8,760 nucleotides of DNA from an uncultured Bacteroidales bacterium (lineage in GTDB: Bacteria > Bacteroidota > Bacteroidia > Bacteroidales > UBA932): NCBI GenBank assembly GCA_900322025.1, contig ONYJ01000003.1, positions 1-8,760 of the forward strand, in the 5' to 3' direction. This document shows positions 5,863 through 8,760 of the stretch, in pieces (the stretch's first letter is position 1; each line of letters opens with the position of its first letter). Both the position numbers and the translations under genes were made by a program. Under the pieces are notes generated by a model. The model was not told where the DNA came from. It did not search any database and saw only the letters and a list, made by a program, of their open reading frames with translations.

Positions 5863-6770
5863 CCAATAACTTCGGTTTCTTGGTCTGATGTCAGAAGTTT
5901 CAACTTAGGGTTGTTGCTCAGATTCAGTTTGGTAAGTTTGTTTCTATCGCAGAGCAAATATTCCAGTTGGGAATTGTTTTCCAAATTCAGAGTTGTAAGC
6001 ATATTACCCTCGCAGTTCAGAGAAACAAGCTCCGGTAAATTGGTAAGATCTAAAGTTGTAAGATTGTTGTTCACGCAATACAAATTCTTAAGGCAAGTGT
6101 TGTTACTCACATCAAGTATAGTAAGTTGGTTAGTAGAGCAGGCAAGATATGTGAGTTTTCTATTTTTGCTTACATCCAAAAAAGAGATTTTATTATCGCT
6201 GCAAGAGAGACTTTGAAGTTCTGTGTTGTTGCTCACATCAAGGCCGGTTAATCCGCAAGAAAAGCAGAACAATTCCTTCAAAAGTTTATTATTGCTAACA
6301 TTCAGAGTATCGATCTTATTACCGCTGCAATAGAGATATTCCAGGTAGGTGTTCCTACGCACATCAAGGTTAGTTACCTGATGATCTTCAAAAATCAGCA
6401 CCTTCAGATTACGGAAATATTCTACTCCTTTCAAAGATTGCAGAAGTTGCTCATATTCCCAACATTGCGCAGATTCTCCCTCCGAATAAGGTGAAGCAAA
6501 CAGAAGTTCAGTAACAGCATCGGCTTCTGCCATAGAGAGCTTTCCGTCTGAATCTGCATCAAAATTCTTTAGGCAGTATGCTTTGAATGAGGGGTCATCC
6601 ATCTGAGAGCAGACATCATCAACCTCCGGAAGAACAACCTCTTCCTCAACAAGATCTGAGATTACGCCACCTTTTGATATTTCGGAATTATCCCCATTGT
6701 TTTTGCAGGAAAAGAGAAGAAAAGAAGAGGCTATTAACAGCAATGTAAAAAAGTTTATTTTCAGTCTCAT
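5850..6770 (-). CDS. Leucine-rich-repeat lipoprotein with EF-hand motif
   Basis: The 306-residue protein starts MRLKINFF, has a lipoprotein signal with LFSC and acylated C22, and is therefore exported, probably to the outer membrane. The acidic linker is followed by a canonical calcium-binding loop, DADSDGKLSMAE (71-82), of the EF-hand/dockerin type. From residue 133 come eight consecutive 21-residue leucine-rich repeats of the form TxLDVSNNxxLxxLxCxxNxL. Position 16 is Cys in seven of them, a cysteine ladder like that of Listeria internalin J; the last repeat (280-300) has Ser there and acts as a cap. Such proteins usually bind protein or glycan ligands; the ligand here is unknown. ATG 6770 is chosen over an in-frame TTG at 6839, which lies within the -7 element. 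The gene is monocistronic, antiparallel to its neighbours, and splits an ABC-transporter gene set. Confidence 0.88.
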   Translation of the reverse strand: MRLKINFFTLLLIASSFLLFSCKNNGDNSEISKGGVISDLVEEEVVLPEVDDVCSQMDDPSFKAYCLKNFDADSDGKLSMAEADAVTELLFASPYSEGESAQCWEYEQLLQSLKGVEYFRNLKVLIFEDHQVTNLDVRRNTYLEYLYCSGNKIDTLNVSNNKLLKELFCFSCGLTGLDVSNNTELQSLSCSDNKISFLDVSKNRKLTYLACSTNQLTILDVSNNTCLKNLYCVNNNLTTLDLTNLPELVSLNCEGNMLTTLNLENNSQLEYLLCDRNKLTKLNLSNNPKLKLLTSDQETEVIGYKK

Positions 6771-6836
6771 ATAATAATTTTCATATACGACATTAGGCAA
6801 AAGATCTGCCCCAATATCAACATCTGTTTCTGAATA

Positions 6837-6844
6837 CAAAGTTA
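6837..6844 (-). promoter_or_regulatory. Promoter -7 element of the LRR lipoprotein gene
   Basis: On the minus strand this reads TAACTTTG followed by TAT, a full TAnnTTTG match. Its 11-base core TAACTTTGTAT is also found at the substrate-binding protein promoter. The transcription start would be near 6833, with a leader of about 63 nt before ATG 6770. The -33 region offers only TTTAG (6868-6864). Confidence 0.6.
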
Positions 6845-7073
6845 AGGATTAAATCGATTCTACCTAAATAGAAGAGCAAAAACTCTTGGCTGGTAAGACA
6901 ATGTGCAAATGATGGAATAATGAAGATTTGGTTGTGTTAATTTCAGCCACATCAGAAAGTGCATCGTTAGGAATCTTCTTCATAGTAAAAATTCAACTGG
7001 ACTTTGCATATACCACAACATAAAAATGGTCTATTTTTAATATAAAACCGCTTTACTAATATATTTTGAAATG
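6845..7073. other. Intergenic region between divergent LRR and permease genes
   Basis: No RNA gene or clear gene is visible in this AT-rich stretch. It holds a small hairpin, AAGAG-CAAAAA-CTCTT (6872-6887), and an imperfect inverted repeat, ATGAAGATT (near 6919) against AATCTTCTTCAT (6972-6983). A 39-codon minus-strand frame (6983-6864) has no promoter element ahead of it and no recognisable product. Length and content suit a junction left by insertion or rearrangement, but no mobile-element ends are seen. Confidence 0.5.
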
Positions 7074-7106
7074 TTTGCCTGAATATTAAGAAAAGCCGTA
7101 TCTTTG
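7074..7106 (+). promoter_or_regulatory. Promoter of the permease-ATPase operon
   Basis: This is the best promoter in the window: -33 TTTG at 7074-7077, then 21 bases, then -7 TATCTTTG at 7099-7106. Both elements and the spacing fit the Bacteroidota consensus. Transcription would start at about 7110, one base before the permease ATG, which implies a leaderless or nearly leaderless transcript. It shows that the permease and ATPase do not depend on read-through from the substrate-binding protein promoter. Confidence 0.75.
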
Positions 7107-7110
7107 AAGT

Positions 7111-8142
7111 ATGTTCAAAAATAGCGGGAAACTCATAATTGTTGCAGTGCTGATACTGATTCTGCTAATAATAAATCTGCTGCTGGGAAGCGTCAAGATT
7201 CCTGTTGCAGACACTTTCAGCATCCTCTTCGGCAACAGGTCTAACGAGATTTTCTCCAATATAATACTCAAATCCAGACTTCCACAGGCTTTGGTTGCCA
7301 TTGTAGCAGGAGCCGGATTGGCGGTATCCGGCTTGCAAATGCAGACAGTCTTTCGCAATCCCTTGGCAGGTCCTTCGGTGCTGGGTATTTCCAACGGCGC
7401 CAGCCTCGGAGTAGCCATTGTGGTAATGCTCTCCACCTCCATTGCCGGAATATCGCTGAGCAGAATGGGATACGCCGGAGACGCTGCTATCTCCATAGCC
7501 GCAATCATTGGTTCTCTGGCAGTTATGGCGTTAATAGTATGGGTAGCAAGAAAAGTCAAGGGAAATGTTACCCTGCTTATAATAGGTGTTATGATAGGCT
7601 ATTTGGTTTCGGCCATAGTAGGAGTATTGAAGTTCTTTAGCGCAGAAGAAGATGTAAAGGCATTTGTAGTCTGGGGTCTTGGCTCTTTTGCAAGAGTTTC
7701 GGGAGACCAGATGCTGCTGTTTGTAGCCATGATGCTAGTACTTCTGCCTTTCAGTTTTCTGCTTGTCAAGAGTTTAAACCTAATGCTACTCGGCGACGAC
7801 TATGCCCGTAACCTTGGACTCAATGTATCACGCTCACGAACATTAGTAATTCTTAACTCAGGAATTCTAGTAGCAATTATTACCGCTTACTGCGGACCTA
7901 TAATGTTCATAGGACTGGCTGTGCCACATCTGTGCAGAGCTCTGTTAAAGACATCCGACCACAGGCTACTCGTTCCGGGAACTATGCTAGCAGGAGCAGC
8001 ATTGGCACTGCTGTGCAACCTGATCGCCCGTATGCCTGGCTTTGAAGGAGCCCTGCCGGTAAACTCCGTAACCGCCCTTGTTGGCGCACCTGTAATAGCT
8101 TATGTAATTTTCAAGAAGCGCAAAGACGACATAAGGGAATAG
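7111..8142 (+). CDS. FecCD/BtuC-family ABC importer permease
   Basis: The 343-residue polytopic inner-membrane protein is typical in length for the family, with about ten hydrophobic helices. Family landmarks appear in order: LLLGSVKIPVADTFSILFG near the start, the RLPQALVAIVAGAGLAVSGLQ segment, RNPLAGPSVLGISNGASLG, the cytoplasmic coupling segment LLGDDYARNLGLNVSRSR, the YCGPIMFIGLAVPHLCRALL helix, and the end LPVNSVTALVGAPVIAYVIF. It forms the homodimeric channel through which an iron chelate, haem or corrinoid crosses the inner membrane. ATG 7111 is needed to keep the first helix intact, although the promoter places the mRNA start almost at that codon. The ATPase gene follows after 27 bases in the same operon. 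The probable receptor gene lies upstream beyond the LRR gene. Confidence 0.93.
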   Translation: MFKNSGKLIIVAVLILILLIINLLLGSVKIPVADTFSILFGNRSNEIFSNIILKSRLPQALVAIVAGAGLAVSGLQMQTVFRNPLAGPSVLGISNGASLGVAIVVMLSTSIAGISLSRMGYAGDAAISIAAIIGSLAVMALIVWVARKVKGNVTLLIIGVMIGYLVSAIVGVLKFFSAEEDVKAFVVWGLGSFARVSGDQMLLFVAMMLVLLPFSFLLVKSLNLMLLGDDYARNLGLNVSRSRTLVILNSGILVAIITAYCGPIMFIGLAVPHLCRALLKTSDHRLLVPGTMLAGAALALLCNLIARMPGFEGALPVNSVTALVGAPVIAYVIFKKRKDDIRE

Positions 8143-8169
8143 TGTATGTAAAAGATCGACGATAAAGAA

Positions 8170-8760
8170 ATGGCACAAGATAATAGACAGACCATAAAAC
8201 TCGAAAATCTTACTATTGGCTACAAAGGCAAAGGGAAGACAAAGGAGGTTGCAAAAAACATAAACGCAAGCCTGTATGCCAAAGAACTCACCTGCCTGAT
8301 CGGGCCTAATGGTGTAGGTAAATCTACTTTGCTGAGAACCATTTGCGCCTTCCAAGAAAAATTATCAGGCAACATATTCCTCAATAACAAAGAAATATCC
8401 ACTTATCAAGATAAAGAACTTTCTAAACAAATCGGAGTAGTTCTCACTCACAGACCCCAAATTCAGAATATGAGTGTAAAAGAGTTAGTAGCCTTAGGAA
8501 GAAGCCCTTACACCGGATTTTGGGGAAGGTTGGAAGAGGAAGATAAAAGAAAAGTGGCCGAAGCTATTTCCATTATAGGAATAGACAATCTATCCAACAG
8601 AATGATTCAGAACCTAAGCGATGGAGAACGCCAAAAAGTAATGATAGCCAAAGCAATAGCCCAACAAACCCCTATCATCTGCCTTGATGAGCCTACCGCA
8701 TTCTTAGACTTTCCGTCTAAAATAGATACAATGCAACTGCTGAAAAGGCTATGCAAAGAA
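8170..8760 (+). CDS. ABC importer ATPase, FecE/BtuD type (C-terminus beyond right edge)
   Basis: The first 197 residues are present; a full protein would be roughly 250-270. The Walker A motif is GPNGVGKST (45-53). The signature is LSDGERQK (149-156; the common form is LSGGE). Walker B is IICLDEP (169-175) and the D-loop is AFLD (177-180). The switch His lies past the edge. The family segment VKELVALGRSPYTGFWGRL (103-121) marks it as an iron-siderophore/cobalamin transporter ATPase. The usual Q-loop glutamine seems to be replaced, as the aligned residue in VVLTH is H94. The protein would power the permease encoded 27 bases upstream. ATG 8170 is chosen because a TAA in the same frame at 8149 excludes earlier starts. 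Translation is probably coupled or re-initiated within the same mRNA. Confidence 0.93.
   Translation, partial: MAQDNRQTIKLENLTIGYKGKGKTKEVAKNINASLYAKELTCLIGPNGVGKSTLLRTICAFQEKLSGNIFLNNKEISTYQDKELSKQIGVVLTHRPQIQNMSVKELVALGRSPYTGFWGRLEEEDKRKVAEAISIIGIDNLSNRMIQNLSDGERQKVMIAKAIAQQTPIICLDEPTAFLDFPSKIDTMQLLKRLCKE

Noticed and set aside
6864..6983. 39-codon minus-strand frame starting MKKIPNDALSD
   Set aside because: There is no -7 element upstream, no recognisable homology and no conserved context; it could be a remnant but cannot be supported.
7086..7559. Minus-strand 157-codon frame opposite the permease
   Set aside because: Antisense of membrane-helix codons; the permease on the plus strand has strong family motifs and a promoter.

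Overview
The window looks like chromosome of a member of the phylum Bacteroidota, probably order Bacteroidales. The base composition is moderately AT-rich. Five intergenic sites match the Bacteroidota -7 promoter element TAnnTTTG, and I see no E. coli-type Shine-Dalgarno sites. Two genes encode Cys-anchored lipoproteins. The protein families are also typical of this group: a nitroreductase with an N-terminal export signal or anchor, an LRR lipoprotein with an EF-hand, and a golvesin-domain amidase. I cannot name a genus.

Layout: (1) 1-1580, minus strand: a large secreted protein that runs off the left edge. It appears to be a zinc amidase (Amidase_3-like H/E/H triad) with a golvesin/xanthan-lyase-type beta-sandwich domain inserted in it. 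(2) 1602-1651: a compact divergent promoter inside an imperfect inverted repeat. (3) 1700-2881, plus: a membrane-anchored or exported protein fusing a nitroreductase to a flavin-reductase-like split barrel. (4) 2953-4338, plus: an L-fucose/L-arabinose isomerase-fold protein with a repetitive low-complexity insert, probably co-transcribed with (3). (5) 4339-4617: a repeat-rich regulatory region with a clear promoter. (6) 4618-5844, plus: a lipoprotein ABC substrate-binding protein of the iron-siderophore/haem/cobalamin class. (7) 5850-6770, minus, convergent: a surface-type LRR lipoprotein. (8) 7111-8142 and 8170 to the right edge, plus: the FecCD/BtuC-type permease and its ATPase.

Genes (6) and (8) form a complete metal-chelate or corrinoid importer: periplasmic receptor, permease and ATPase. 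The LRR gene splits it, and each half has its own promoter. The sequence does not fix the substrate; I found no cobalamin riboswitch. The two flavin domains and the isomerase-like protein just upstream could act on an imported ligand, for example by reductive release, but this is inference from proximity. The two edge genes (1-1580 minus and 8170-8760 plus) are real but incomplete here.

Several start codons can be settled from the sequence. Extended starts at 1649 and 6839 lie inside or upstream of the -7 element, and 4564 lies only a few bases past it, so the internal ATGs that precede good signal sequences (1700, 4618, 6770) are preferred. The permease is the exception: its promoter puts transcription start almost exactly on the ATG, which suggests a leaderless or nearly leaderless mRNA.
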